The notes under the pieces: model-generated
The model's input: the letters and a program-made list of their open reading frames with translations, nothing else
What the model was told of the DNA's origin: nothing
Databases searched by the model: none
Shown here: piece after piece, positions 47,901 through 54,000 of the stretch
Layout: the number at the start of each line of letters is the position of its first letter
Numbering within the stretch: position 1 is the stretch's first letter
Source of the DNA: Microbulbifer sp. SAOS-129_SWC
GTDB lineage: Bacteria > Pseudomonadota > Gammaproteobacteria > Pseudomonadales > Cellvibrionaceae
Reading direction: 5' to 3'
Assembly (NCBI RefSeq): GCF_039696035.1
Contig: NZ_CP155567.1
Location: 2,537,001-2,601,000 of the forward strand
Length of the DNA stretch: 64,000 nucleotides
Program-made: the position numbers and the translations under genes

Positions 47901-48123
47901 GCACGCCGTGTTCAAGCGCATCAACGTCGGCAACACCTACGTCAACCGCGATATGGTCGGCGCCGTGGTGGGCGTCAACCCGTTCGGCGGCCAGGGCCTC
48001 TCCGGCACCGGCCCCAAAGCCGGCGGCCCGCACTACCTGTTCCGCTTCGCCAACGAAAAAACCAAGACCATCAACGTCGTCGCCACCGGCGGCAACACCG
48101 AGCTGTTTACCCTCGGCGAGTAA
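44965..48123 (+). CDS. putA: Bifunctional proline dehydrogenase/glutamate semialdehyde dehydrogenase PutA
   Basis: This is a 1052-residue enzyme that oxidises L-proline to glutamate in two channelled steps. The proline dehydrogenase half (about residues 100-480) has YSVLQRERVMSELLPQVM, DAEEAERLDISLDIFE, RLVKGAYWDTEIKHAQ and APVGAHKDLLPYLVRRLLEN. The aldehyde dehydrogenase half (about 560-1030) has TISPWNFPLAIFTGQVVAG, AETGGQNVMIVDS and the catalytic Cys about 841 in AGQRCSALRI. It begins without the ribbon-helix-helix DNA-binding segment of E. coli PutA, so it is a catalytic-only (short, non-autoregulatory) form, in line with a separate Lrp-type regulator. Start ATG 44965 follows GGGAG. A terminator follows. 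Confidence 0.95.
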   Translation: MSTTLAGQSTDQLHGARQRARQYLHADENQCVSELLAAPRPSDELRQRILHSARELVRHSRQQRSKRGTLDAFLQQFGLSNKEGVALMCLAESLLRVPDADTADKLIAEKVHSGNWSSHRGQSDSLFVNASTWGLMLTGSIVELDPDITDQPSSWMKRLVSRMGEPMVRTSMMQAMKIMGGQYVLGRTIEEALKRGPAENASGTRFSFDMLGEGARTMADAERYFDAYMMAIEKIGKHNTQHDVVEANGISIKLSALHPRYSVLQRERVMSELLPQVMRLCAAAAKYDMGLNIDAEEAERLDISLDIFEALARAPELKDWQGLGFVLQAYQKRAPHVADWLIALGRDTGRKLMVRLVKGAYWDTEIKHAQQMGLSDYPVYTRKCHTDLSYQVCAQKLLDARDAIYPQFATHNAYTVGLILEMAGDSEGFEFQRLHGMGHLLYAQVEAVHGKRVPIRVYAPVGAHKDLLPYLVRRLLENGANSSFVNRFMDEKTPIDELVQDTLKLSEACNPYRHPKIPVPEDIYMGAEALPRKNSHGLELTDPLAVEPLLATVEKMRGKEFRGGPIVDGVMGKTDLPVHNPATGALVGYTANTDKQLIEQAYADASEAQIAWDRLGGAKRAEILDRIADLYEQHINDLTALICLEAGRTLNDGISEVREAVDFCRYYANGARKHFSEPTDLPGPTGESNQLFLSGRGTFVTISPWNFPLAIFTGQVVAGLAAGNAVLAKPAEQTPLIAARAVELMHDAGVPTKVLHLITGTGAAVGAALIEDPRLSGVAFTGSTETARLINKQLADKEGPIIPLIAETGGQNVMIVDSTALPEQVVDDVIQSAFLSAGQRCSALRILCVQDVIADNLLNMLKGACEELTLGDPSKLETDIGPVIDDKALSMLEDHRERMQQEAKPLFAFDESKKPANGTFFGPQVVEIEDFSLLKREVFGPFLHVVRFKAGELEDVIRRINATGYGLTFGLHSRIEGRAHAVFKRINVGNTYVNRDMVGAVVGVNPFGGQGLSGTGPKAGGPHYLFRFANEKTKTINVVATGGNTELFTLGE

Positions 48124-48148
48124 ATCCCGGTCTCACAGGACCTGCGAT

Positions 48149-48176
48149 AGGGCGAACTTCGGTTCGCCCTTTTTTA
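48149..48176 (+). terminator. Rho-independent terminator after putA
   Basis: AGGGCGAAC (48149-48157), loop, GTTCGCCCT (48162-48170) followed by TTTTTT. This is a canonical intrinsic terminator 25 bp after the putA stop codon and marks the end of the GC-rich backbone before the cassette array. Confidence 0.92.
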
Positions 48177-48191
48177 TGCCTCCTCCCCCAA

Positions 48192-48402
48192 GATCAAAAG
48201 CCACTGGCTCTTGATCACACCGAATATCGCGCAAGCCTTTGATTCCTAAAGCCCCCGTAATATGATCAAGAGCCGTACAAAAAATAAACGACACAGGCGT
48301 TCGCTCGTTAATTCCGGTTAATATTTAAACATTAAATCGTAACCAATTGATTTCAATGGCTTTTTATTTCTCCCGAGATTTGGCTATCGGGGATCAAGAG
48401 CC
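48192..48402. repeat. Four copies of an 11-bp motif, GATCAAGAGCC
   Basis: GATCAAGAGCC occurs at 48264-48274 and 48392-48402 in direct orientation, at 48206-48216 inverted, and with one mismatch at 48192-48202. The first pair (48192-48216) forms an inverted repeat. All four lie between the putA terminator and the first cassette. Direct repeats for integrase binding are a feature of attI sites; a regulator operator is the alternative. The function is inferred from position. Confidence 0.4.
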
Positions 48403-48430
48403 AAAGTGATAAAGAGTCGTCGGCCTTTGA

Positions 48431-48444
48431 ATAAACTGTTATGC
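48431..48444 (+). other. attI-like insertion point at the start of the cassette array
   Basis: GTTATGC (48438-48444) has the GTTRRRY core form and opens the first cassette, whose own inverse core site at 48945-48951 is GCATAAC, its exact reverse complement. An imperfect left core, AATAAAC, precedes it directly. This is where an integron's attI would end. No integrase gene is present beside it; putA occupies the place where intI would be expected. Confidence 0.55.
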
Positions 48445-48463
48445 AATCATCGGTACTCACACA

Positions 48464-48943
48464 GTGAATCAAAAAATTAAAGACTTTTTCAGCTGCTCTG
48501 AACTATTTGATTACATGAAATGCCGTCAACTTTCCCATATTCGTGGGAATTGGGAGTTAACCTGGAGTCATGCAGAGGAAATTTATGAGCCAGAAGATGA
48601 TAGCTATGCTGATCTGGTTAACAAGTTGATTGACCAGTTGTGTCTTCTCGATCCGCCAATAAAATATCATGACCATGAAGATCGCTTGGCTGAATTCTGC
48701 AGAGAGCGGCTCAATTGGGATATAAAGAAGGTAGGAAATCGCTGGATAGGCTCAGAATATCGATCCATTTTGGAGCAGGGTGGTTTTGATGATGAGGAGG
48801 AGGCTGATCTTTGTCTAGCTGCCTGCGGCAGAGTTAAAGCGGCATTAGAACGTGATCAATTGCACTTTGATGATATGGAATCATCGCACAGAGCAATCCT
48901 TTCTGATGTGATCGCAATTATTCTCTACCATCGGAGCGTCTAG
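48464..48943 (+). CDS. Hypothetical cassette protein
   Basis: This is a 159-residue, acidic cytoplasmic protein in the first cassette, starting at GTG. It contains many Asp/Glu/His residues (KYHDHEDRLAEFCRERLNWD, DEEEADLCLAACGRVKA) and no signal peptide or membrane helix. I do not recognise the family. Its TAG stop lies two bases before the inverse core site, so the cassette carries little besides the gene. As the first cassette it should be the best expressed if a promoter lies in the leader. Confidence 0.75.
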   Translation: MNQKIKDFFSCSELFDYMKCRQLSHIRGNWELTWSHAEEIYEPEDDSYADLVNKLIDQLCLLDPPIKYHDHEDRLAEFCRERLNWDIKKVGNRWIGSEYRSILEQGGFDDEEEADLCLAACGRVKAALERDQLHFDDMESSHRAILSDVIAIILYHRSV

Positions 48944-48944
48944 T

Positions 48945-49064
48945 GCATAACAAGCAGCGGCAGAGCGACAGCCAACGCTACGCACCTTTTGTGTTACTCG
49001 CTGTCGCTCAAACATTAACACAAAAGGAGCTCCGCGCTGGCTGCGCCTGCGCTGGGCGTTATGT
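48945..49064 (+). repeat. attC site 1
   Basis: Inverse core GCATAAC (48945-48951) to core GTTATGT (49058-49064), 120 bp. The interior folds as a long hairpin: CTTTTGTGTTA pairs with TAACACAAAAG and the flanking CAGCC and GGCTG blocks pair. Length and structure resemble the long attC sites of chromosomal integrons. Confidence 0.85.
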
Positions 49065-49079
49065 TTTAGGACCATGGGC

Positions 49080-49427
49080 ATGAAAGCGTTCGTTATTTCT
49101 ACTGTATTAATACTTTCTGGATGCGGATTCTACGATGCCAATGACAAGGTAAATCTGATCATTAGTTGTGCTAGCGGGGATTTTGAAAAAGTGAAGGAGT
49201 TTTCCGAAAAGGTACGATCACTAGATTATGTCTCTATCAAGGGAGATACTCCGTTGGTGGCCGCAAGCTATAATGGCCATTTGACGGTGGTTAAGTACCT
49301 GATTCAGAAAGGTGCGACTTGTAATTTTCCTGACGAGTTGGGCAATACGGCGAAATCAGTCGCACTTGAGAGAGGATACAAGGATATAGTTGGTTTTCTA
49401 CAGGCTGATAGCACATGTACAAAGTAG
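49080..49427 (+). CDS. Ankyrin-repeat lipoprotein (cassette gene)
   Basis: This is a 115-residue protein with a lipoprotein signal peptide (STVLILSGCGF) and ankyrin-type repeats in the mature part. The clearest is GDTPLVAASYNGHLTVVKYL with QKGA; a second is ELGNTAKSVALERGYKDIVG. The protein should be anchored in a membrane facing the periplasm and bind another protein. The start at 49080 is preferred over an ATG two codons upstream because its spacing to TAGGA is correct. It fills the second cassette completely. Confidence 0.75.
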   Translation: MKAFVISTVLILSGCGFYDANDKVNLIISCASGDFEKVKEFSEKVRSLDYVSIKGDTPLVAASYNGHLTVVKYLIQKGATCNFPDELGNTAKSVALERGYKDIVGFLQADSTCTK

Positions 49428-49431
49428 CAAA

Positions 49432-49524
49432 ACATAACAATCACAGGCACGTTGCTACAGCCCTTCGGGCCTCCGCGGGACGGCCTACGCTGCGCTCCGG
49501 CCGCCCGTGCTGTGGGCGTTATGT
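49432..49524 (+). repeat. attC site 2
   Basis: Inverse core ACATAAC (49432-49438) to core GTTATGT (49518-49524), 93 bp. CAATCACAGGCACG at the left pairs with CGTGCTGTGGGCG at the right, around a GCCCTTCGGGC inner hairpin. It shares its outer arms with site 3. Confidence 0.88.
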
Positions 49525-49545
49525 GGCTATCGGATCGAGGCGCAG

Positions 49546-49815
49546 ATGAATATTAGAAATTTTTTTGCGTTAGTTCTTGCTCTCTCTGGAGCAATATTAT
49601 TAGCGAGCGCCTTGTGGTCTTTAACGGGTATATATACATGCCCAGAGGGCACGCCGGATTGTGAGGGTTGGGCCATTTGGGGTGGCTATGTACTCGGTCC
49701 AGCAAGCTTCGGGCTTCTAGTTGGTGGAATAGCTCTGTATAAAAGGTATAGCGCTTGGTTTCAGCTTGCCACAGCCCTTGGGTTAGCGTGGGGCGCATAT
49801 TGGGGGTTCATGTGA
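49546..49815 (+). CDS. Small membrane protein (cassette gene)
   Basis: This is an 89-residue protein with three hydrophobic segments (NFFALVLALSGAILLASALW, a middle helix around GGYVLGPASFGLLVGGIALY, and FQLATALGLAWGAYWGF) and a short loop with two cysteines (TCPEGTPDC). Start ATG 49546 follows GAGG. I do not recognise the family. Sole gene of the third cassette. Confidence 0.7.
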   Translation: MNIRNFFALVLALSGAILLASALWSLTGIYTCPEGTPDCEGWAIWGGYVLGPASFGLLVGGIALYKRYSAWFQLATALGLAWGAYWGFM

Positions 49816-49819
49816 ACCC

Positions 49820-49915
49820 ACATAACAATCACAGGCAGTTAGCGCCGGCCCCTGGCGGGGCCTCTGCGGGACGGCCTACGCTATGCTTCGGCCGCCACTG
49901 CTGTGGGCGTTATTA
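49820..49915 (+). repeat. attC site 3
   Basis: Inverse core ACATAAC (49820-49826) to core GTTATTA (49909-49915), 96 bp. Outer arms CAATCACAGGCAG and CTGCTGTGGGCG are nearly those of site 2, so the two cassettes' sites belong to one subfamily. Confidence 0.87.
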
Positions 49916-50302
49916 CGGCAACCAAAATTCTGGTTGGAAAATTTAGAAACGCGGAAGTTTTGTGCCGTTTAAGAGCGTTTTCAGTATCGGGTATGTCGCA
50001 AGGTTCCAGGCTGGCAGTTTCGCTCCTAGAGCCTTCGTTCAACAAATGTGGTTCCGCACCTTCAATCCAGTATTGTAGGTGCCGGTAAGAGAATTCACGG
50101 GCGGGTAAGTTTTGGTATTCTTTCTCGTCTTAATTGGGTTGCGGCCCTCCGCTGCGCTACGGGCAGCGTGCCAGTAGGTCGTGCAAACCGTGCCTTTAAT
50201 AACTAGGCCAAGCAGCATCGCCCGCGCCCTTCGGGCGCCGGCTGGACGGCCTACGCGGCGCGCTACGCACGCCAAGCGCTCCGGCCGCCGCTGTTGGCAA
50301 CG
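49909..50302 (+). other. Gene-less cassette
   Basis: The boundaries are sound: it opens with GTTATTA and its inverse core in site 4 is TAATAAC. The roughly 280 bp before site 4 hold no convincing gene: the only plus-strand frame (61 codons) starts inside attC site 3 and has no family pattern, and the minus-strand frame begins inside site 4. It may encode a small RNA, a promoter, or be a decayed gene. A GGCCCTCCGCTGCGCTACGG block near 50142 resembles attC interior sequence. Confidence 0.55.
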
Positions 50303-50308
50303 TTATAC
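50197..50308 (+). repeat. attC site 4
   Basis: Inverse core TAATAAC (50197-50203) to core GTTATAC (50302-50308), 112 bp. The interior contains GCGCCCTTCGGGCGC, a perfect inner hairpin, and paired GGACGGCC and GGCCGCC-type arms. Confidence 0.85.
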
Positions 50309-50320
50309 GCAAAATCGAGT

Positions 50321-50683
50321 ATGAAGAACGCAATAATCGTAATTTTGTCTTTTTTATTGGTTGGATCGCTTGGGCTTGGTTTCTTTGTAGCTAAAGATCT
50401 GGCATTAGCTGAGCCAAAGTACGGTGCTGTTTCGTGGTCAGAGAATGATCTGATCATTCTAAACAAGGCGTACGCGGAGCTTGGTAAGGAAGCGAAATTT
50501 CCTTTCGGCTACTATCCATTTGAAATAGTCGAACGCGAGGGCGGCACATCAGTAAGGTTCAGAAGTTATAGGTTTCTTCAGTTAAGAAAGTCTGCATTAC
50601 TTGATGGTGACATTATGGATGGCTGTGTATACGTTAATTTTGATAAGTCCATGAAACTGCAGGACGTCTTTTACTGTGGCTAG
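50321..50683 (+). CDS. Hypothetical protein with N-terminal membrane anchor (cassette gene)
   Basis: This is a 120-residue protein. Residues 3-25 form one hydrophobic helix (AIIVILSFLLVGSLGLGFFV), and the rest is soluble and probably periplasmic, with a KFPFGYYPFEIVEREGG stretch and a C-terminal CVYVNFDKS with two cysteines. The family is not recognised. The stop TAG is followed two bases later by the inverse core of site 5. Confidence 0.7.
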   Translation: MKNAIIVILSFLLVGSLGLGFFVAKDLALAEPKYGAVSWSENDLIILNKAYAELGKEAKFPFGYYPFEIVEREGGTSVRFRSYRFLQLRKSALLDGDIMDGCVYVNFDKSMKLQDVFYCG

Positions 50684-50685
50684 GC

Positions 50686-50829
50686 GTATAACAAGGCGAG
50701 GCATTTCGTTCCGGCCCTTCGGGCCTCCACCGGACAGCTTACTTTGTGCAATTTATGCGCAGGTCGCTCCGCTCCCATTTTCGCGCATAAAGCGCCGAAA
50801 GCAAGCTGCCACTGCTCGCGGCGTTAGCT
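50686..50829 (+). repeat. attC site 5
   Basis: Inverse core GTATAAC (50686-50692) to core GTTAGCT (50823-50829), 144 bp, the longest site. The interior pairs CAGCTTACTTT with AAAGCAAGCTG and GCGCAGG/CGCGC blocks. The arms resemble those of site 13. Confidence 0.85.
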
Positions 50830-50842
50830 GCTACTGAGAGCC

Positions 50843-51232
50843 ATGAGAAATATCCTACTTAGCTTATTGATTTGGTCGAGTCCGTTACTGGCAGAGCTAA
50901 ACCCGGATGAAATTGAGTTTGCGGCTGAAAATATTGCCTTTTACGAGAGCGTAAAAGTTCAGGAGATAGAAAGAGAGAAGGACGCCGCAATACTGGCTAA
51001 TCTCTATTTTGAAAAGTATTCGGCTTTTAGTGGGTCTCCAATACGTATCAAAGATGCTGATAGCGAATGGAAGTTCTCGGTTGGATATGGTTACGGCTTA
51101 ACTGAAAGCGGAGAAACAATTGTTATAAATAAAGAAGATGGTGCTCTTTCGCATAACACATGGCCAAAAGATCTGGCATCGAATTTGGTTGCAGAAAAGC
51201 TGGTGGAGCTCAGAGCTCATGCACCGGAGTGA
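50843..51232 (+). CDS. Hypothetical exported protein (cassette gene)
   Basis: This is a 129-residue protein with a short signal peptide (MRNILLSLLIWSSPLLA) and an acidic, helical mature N-terminus (EFAAENIAFYESVKVQEIER). A beta-rich part (EWKFSVGYGYGLTESGETIV, then INKEDGALSHNTW) and a helical end follow. The beta segment is reminiscent of small NTF2-fold or PepSY-like proteins, but I cannot assign a family. Sole gene of the sixth cassette. Confidence 0.7.
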   Translation: MRNILLSLLIWSSPLLAELNPDEIEFAAENIAFYESVKVQEIEREKDAAILANLYFEKYSAFSGSPIRIKDADSEWKFSVGYGYGLTESGETIVINKEDGALSHNTWPKDLASNLVAEKLVELRAHAPE

Positions 51233-51238
51233 AATCGC

Positions 51239-51355
51239 AGCTAACCAGGCAATGCAGCCGACGGCCAACTTTGCGCACTTCTTGCGCGGTCGCTCCGCTC
51301 CCATTATCGCGCAAAAAGCGCACAAACGTAGCCGCGGTTGATTGCGGCGTTAACT
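51239..51355 (+). repeat. attC site 6
   Basis: Inverse core AGCTAAC (51239-51245) to core GTTAACT (51349-51355), 117 bp. The arms CAGGCAATGCAGCCGACGG and CCGCGGTTGATTGCGGC, and the central GCGCGGTCGCTCCGC block, are shared with site 11 and, in part, with the 33-bp site 10. Confidence 0.87.
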
Positions 51356-51361
51356 GTACAT

Positions 51362-51718
51362 ATGGATAATCAAGAATATTACAAGGCTCAGAGTCATGGG
51401 TTCTCATACCCACAAGAATATGATGGGCTTATTACAAACGCAGGTGAATTTGGCGAATTGCGCTGGTGGTTTATCGGCTCATCTTCAGGCTTATACGACA
51501 TTAGCTATGAGCTTGTGAACAGCGACCTGAAATCAAGCATTGAGCTATTCCCTTTCGCCAAGAGTAGCGAAACAAACGCATTAGCCTGCTTCGATTCAAG
51601 TGGTAAAGTCTATTTCGTTATCGGTTCCAAGCCACTAAATGAAGTAGATTGGTCGCAGCGATTAACCAAACCAAACATAACAGAATGGTACAACGGGGTA
51701 ATGGCAGGTGAGTTCTAG
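51362..51718 (+). CDS. Hypothetical protein, weakly SMI1/KNR4-like (cassette gene)
   Basis: This is a 118-residue cytoplasmic protein starting at ATG 51362 (a longer frame begins in the attC site). It has YPQEYDGLITNAGEFGELRW, then SIELFPFAKSSETNALACFD and GKVYFVIGSKPLNEVDW. The PFAKSSETNALACFD plus GKVYFV pattern recalls the beta core of SMI1/KNR4 (SUKH) proteins, which are often immunity proteins, but the match is weak and from memory. It fills the seventh cassette. Confidence 0.65.
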   Translation: MDNQEYYKAQSHGFSYPQEYDGLITNAGEFGELRWWFIGSSSGLYDISYELVNSDLKSSIELFPFAKSSETNALACFDSSGKVYFVIGSKPLNEVDWSQRLTKPNITEWYNGVMAGEF

Positions 51719-51724
51719 GGCCAC

Positions 51725-51818
51725 AGTTAACAAGTCAAAGCACGCGGACTTGGCAAAGTTGTCACCTTTTTTCCAAAAAGCCGCCAACTCCACCAAGCTG
51801 GTGTTTGAGGCGTTATAA
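51725..51818 (+). repeat. attC site 7
   Basis: Inverse core AGTTAAC (51725-51731) to core GTTATAA (51812-51818), 94 bp. It belongs to a different subfamily from its neighbours: left arm CAAGTCAAAGCACGCGGAC, right arm CCAAGCTGGTGTTTGAGGCG, central CCTTTTTTCCAAAAAG loop. Confidence 0.85.
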
Positions 51819-51830
51819 GGCATTGAAAAT

Positions 51831-52370
51831 ATGAGGATTGTTCTAGCTCTATTTTTTTCAGCTCTGTCTATACCCACATTTGCATTAAATCTTCCCGATG
51901 GCTGGAGACTTCCAAGTGAAAAGGAGCTCTCAGGGGAAGAGAGGGATAATGCACATAACTCCTATTCCTCGGGCAGTCGTTTTTCTAAAGCGGAGGGTGA
52001 CTTCAACAGTGACGGTGTATTAGATTTCGCTTATATACTAGTCAGTACAAAGTTCAATGGAGACGGCCTCTTTATATATTTATCAACTCCATATGGTTAT
52101 AAATGGATTGCACTGGAGGAAGGTAATTTGGATAAAGCATATCCGGACAAGGGTTATGTATACTCTACTCCAGCTATGGGCATAGGGGCACTGTCTCCGA
52201 CGACATTTCGCTCATATGTAGAAAATGCTTGGCCAGAGAATAATGTCTTTCCGGAAGAGGCTGACTTTTCTAGCTCCGCACTAGATTATTTTAAATTTGA
52301 GAGTGCTGGATCTCTATATTTTTGGAGTAAAAGCAACAAAAAATTTGTAAGGTTTTGGTATAGCGACTAG
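51831..52370 (+). CDS. Hypothetical exported protein with a calcium-loop-like motif (cassette gene)
   Basis: This is a 179-residue protein with a signal peptide (LALFFSALSIPTFA) and a mature part that starts LNLPDGWRLPSEKELSGEER. GDFNSDGVLDFAYIL resembles the DxNxDG calcium-binding loops of EF-hand/FG-GAP-like proteins. The remainder is rich in Ser, Tyr and Phe. The molecular role is unknown. It is the largest gene in the array and the sole gene of its cassette; its stop is five bases before the inverse core. Confidence 0.72.
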   Translation: MRIVLALFFSALSIPTFALNLPDGWRLPSEKELSGEERDNAHNSYSSGSRFSKAEGDFNSDGVLDFAYILVSTKFNGDGLFIYLSTPYGYKWIALEEGNLDKAYPDKGYVYSTPAMGIGALSPTTFRSYVENAWPENNVFPEEADFSSSALDYFKFESAGSLYFWSKSNKKFVRFWYSD

Positions 52371-52375
52371 TCGCC

Positions 52376-52465
52376 TTATAACAAGGTGCAGCAATCGCTC
52401 CCGTTGGTCGCTGGGACGCCCAAAACGCTGCGCTTATTTGGCCGCCCCTGTGCGCGGCGTTAAGT
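52376..52465 (+). repeat. attC site 8
   Basis: Inverse core TTATAAC (52376-52382) to core GTTAAGT (52459-52465), 90 bp. The interior has paired GGACGCCC and GGCCGCC-type arms around an AT-rich loop. Confidence 0.85.
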
Positions 52466-52487
52466 GTTCTAGAGCAATGAGGGAAAA

Positions 52488-52883
52488 ATGAAAAATTCTT
52501 ATGCTGCGATAATTGTCGGATCTGCTCTTGCTTTCTTTTTAGAGGTGGTTGTCGGCTACACTAGCGCTATCGAAATCCCAAAAATAATTTTTGAAAATCT
52601 AGGCCCTGAAAATGGACTCCTTCTAGTTGGCATATTCACAGTGACTATCCCATATTTCTTAGTCTCTATTCTGGTTATTCCATTCTTGGCCTATTTCGCT
52701 AGATCTAAAACGCCAGCATATAGCATTGTTACCATGGTGACCCTTGCAGGAATTATTGCCTGGAAATCAAATGGAAATTCTGCTCTCATTAGCCACTACT
52801 GGTCCTCAATACCCGTCACCTTGGGTCTCCTATCTATATTGCTAGCGGCATGGCTAGTTACAAAGCATAAAGTCTACACTTAA
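52488..52883 (+). CDS. Hypothetical four-helix membrane protein (cassette gene)
   Basis: This is a 131-residue inner-membrane protein with about four hydrophobic helices (AAIIVGSALAFFLEVVVGY, LLLVGIFTVTIPYFLVSILV, YSIVTMVTLAGIIAW, TLGLLSILLAAWLV). There is no charged catalytic pattern and I do not recognise the family. Its TAA stop codon forms part of the inverse core ACTTAAC of site 9. Confidence 0.7.
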   Translation: MKNSYAAIIVGSALAFFLEVVVGYTSAIEIPKIIFENLGPENGLLLVGIFTVTIPYFLVSILVIPFLAYFARSKTPAYSIVTMVTLAGIIAWKSNGNSALISHYWSSIPVTLGLLSILLAAWLVTKHKVYT

Positions 52884-52970
52884 CAAACGGCTGTTATCGC
52901 CCCTTTGGGGCTGGGACGGCCTTTCCGCCGCTTTGCGGCTCCAAGTCCGCCCCAAAGCCGGGCGTTAGCT
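52878..52970 (+). repeat. attC site 9
   Basis: Inverse core ACTTAAC (52878-52884) to core GTTAGCT (52964-52970), 93 bp. The left arm AAACGGCTGTTATCGCCCC and the right arm GCCCCAAAGCCGGGCG pair. The degenerate element at 56781-56872 has a similar left arm. Confidence 0.85.
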
Positions 52971-52986
52971 CACCAAGTAGTGATTT

Positions 52987-53367
52987 ATGAGATACGCAAT
53001 ATCCTTTACATTTCTATCTGGCCTCCTTTTAGGTGGGGCAGCTACCTATATGGTAAACCTGGATATTGCAGAGAAGAGAGAAGTCGCAATCTATGAGGGA
53101 GCTAGAAGAAATGTGTTAGTTGATTTCGTGCGCTTTTATCGTACTAGCGCAATAAAAAAGCATATAAGTGAGAAAGAAGGTCTGGAGTGTTTCCTAGTTG
53201 ATTTATACTCTGACATATCGCGTGAGGTAGAGGAAAATAAAGTTCCTCTGAAAAGTTACATTTACAAAAATGAATCTGCATATACCAATATAAATAAAGA
53301 TCTCAAAGAGGTCGCCACGCTGATTGAGTCGAAATTAGAAAGCCCATGCCCACTGATACAGAGCTAA
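52987..53367 (+). CDS. Hypothetical membrane-anchored protein (cassette gene)
   Basis: This is a 126-residue protein with one N-terminal hydrophobic segment (AISFTFLSGLLLGGAATYMV), then a charged helical domain (AEKREVAIYEGARRNVLVDF, KHISEKEGLECFLVDLYSDI) with two widely spaced cysteines. The orientation is probably periplasmic. The family is not recognised. Its TAA stop lies within the inverse core AGCTAAC of site 10. Confidence 0.7.
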   Translation: MRYAISFTFLSGLLLGGAATYMVNLDIAEKREVAIYEGARRNVLVDFVRFYRTSAIKKHISEKEGLECFLVDLYSDISREVEENKVPLKSYIYKNESAYTNINKDLKEVATLIESKLESPCPLIQS

Positions 53368-53394
53368 CAATGCAATGCAGCCGCGGCGTTAGGC
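53362..53394 (+). repeat. attC site 10, reduced to 33 bp
   Basis: Inverse core AGCTAAC (53362-53368) and core GTTAGGC (53388-53394) are intact, but only 19 bases lie between them. These correspond to the outer left arm (AATGCAATGCAGCCG) and the last bases of the right arm (CGGCG) of sites 6 and 11; the whole central hairpin is missing. The internal deletion leaves a site that can hardly fold normally. Confidence 0.75.
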
Positions 53395-53402
53395 GGTAAG
53401 CA

Positions 53403-53738
53403 ATGAATAGTTTAGAAAAATACAAAAAGGCCGCTGATTTTCTTGTCAAAAATGGCATTGAAAAAAAGTCATTGGTCCCACGTTATGTGAGATTTCTTGC
53501 AAATCTTGGGTTTGAGGTAAAGCACCCGGCTTATGCGTCAATTTCATACAACCATTTACGGTACTTGCTCCAACTATTTTTGCCGTTTTCTGCAGGTATC
53601 GGAATTTCACTGCTGTTGGGTCGAAGTGTCGACTATAAAATTTGGGTTGGCGCAGTTATTATTCTTCCGCTTGTATTTTCTCTATACGATTGGTCTCGTG
53701 CCTCAGATAAAAATCTTCCGCGTTGGGATGATCTATGA
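53403..53738 (+). CDS. DUF6404-like membrane protein (cassette gene)
   Basis: This is a 111-residue protein with an N-terminal helical segment (EKYKKAADFLVKNGIEKKSL) followed by VPRYVRFLANLGFEVKHP and two membrane helices (LLQLFLPFSAGIGISLLLG, IWVGAVIILPLVFSLYDW). The order Pro-x-x-R-x-L-x-x-x-G-x-x-V-x-x-P and the two helices fit the DUF6404 family as I remember it; the function is unknown. Sole gene of the eleventh cassette. Confidence 0.68.
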   Translation: MNSLEKYKKAADFLVKNGIEKKSLVPRYVRFLANLGFEVKHPAYASISYNHLRYLLQLFLPFSAGIGISLLLGRSVDYKIWVGAVIILPLVFSLYDWSRASDKNLPRWDDL

Positions 53739-53747
53739 GAGCAATGT

Positions 53748-53864
53748 GCCTAACAAAGCAATGCAGCCGACGTCTTACTTCGTGCACTTTTTGCACGGTC
53801 GCTACGCTCCCATTGTCGCGCAAAAATTACAAAAAGTAAGCCGCGTCTGATTGCGGCGTTATGC
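53748..53864 (+). repeat. attC site 11
   Basis: Inverse core GCCTAAC (53748-53754) to core GTTATGC (53858-53864), 117 bp. The arms AAAGCAATGCAGCCGACG and GCCGCGTCTGATTGCGGC match site 6. The interior GACGTCTTACTT pairs with AAGTAAGCCGCGTC. Confidence 0.87.
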
Positions 53865-53882
53865 ATAAGACTTACCCACGTT

Positions 53883-54000
53883 TAGTAGACACCCTGTATA
53901 GTTAGGTTTCGGCCTAACATGGAGGTGTACCATGGGTAAGAAAAGAACTCAGGCGTATACGGAAGAATTCCGTAGAGAGGCGGTAAAATATGAAAGTTAA
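53883..54000 (+). mobile_element. IS3-family remnant (left end and start of orfA)
   Basis: After a possible terminal sequence (TAGTAGACACCCTG, 53883 on), a short inverted repeat (GTTAGG/CCTAAC, 53911-53928) and GGAGGTG, an ATG at 53932 opens a frame reading MGKKRTQAYTEEFRREAVKY, typical of the beginning of IS3-family OrfA transposase. It breaks off there and ends after 22 codons in the start of the glyoxalase gene. The rest of the element is gone, so this is a deletion scar inside the cassette array. Confidence 0.8.

Noticed and set aside
46567..48033. 488-codon minus-strand frame opposite putA
   Set aside because: Shadow of the aldehyde dehydrogenase half of PutA; no start signal or similarity.
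49903..50088. 61-codon plus-strand frame in the fourth cassette
   Set aside because: It starts within attC site 3, has no ribosome binding site and lacks coherent composition.
53911..53928. GTTAGG...CCTAAC pair resembling attC core boxes
   Set aside because: It lies inside the IS3 remnant and is a normal short inverted repeat before orfA; the flanking sequence lacks attC arms.
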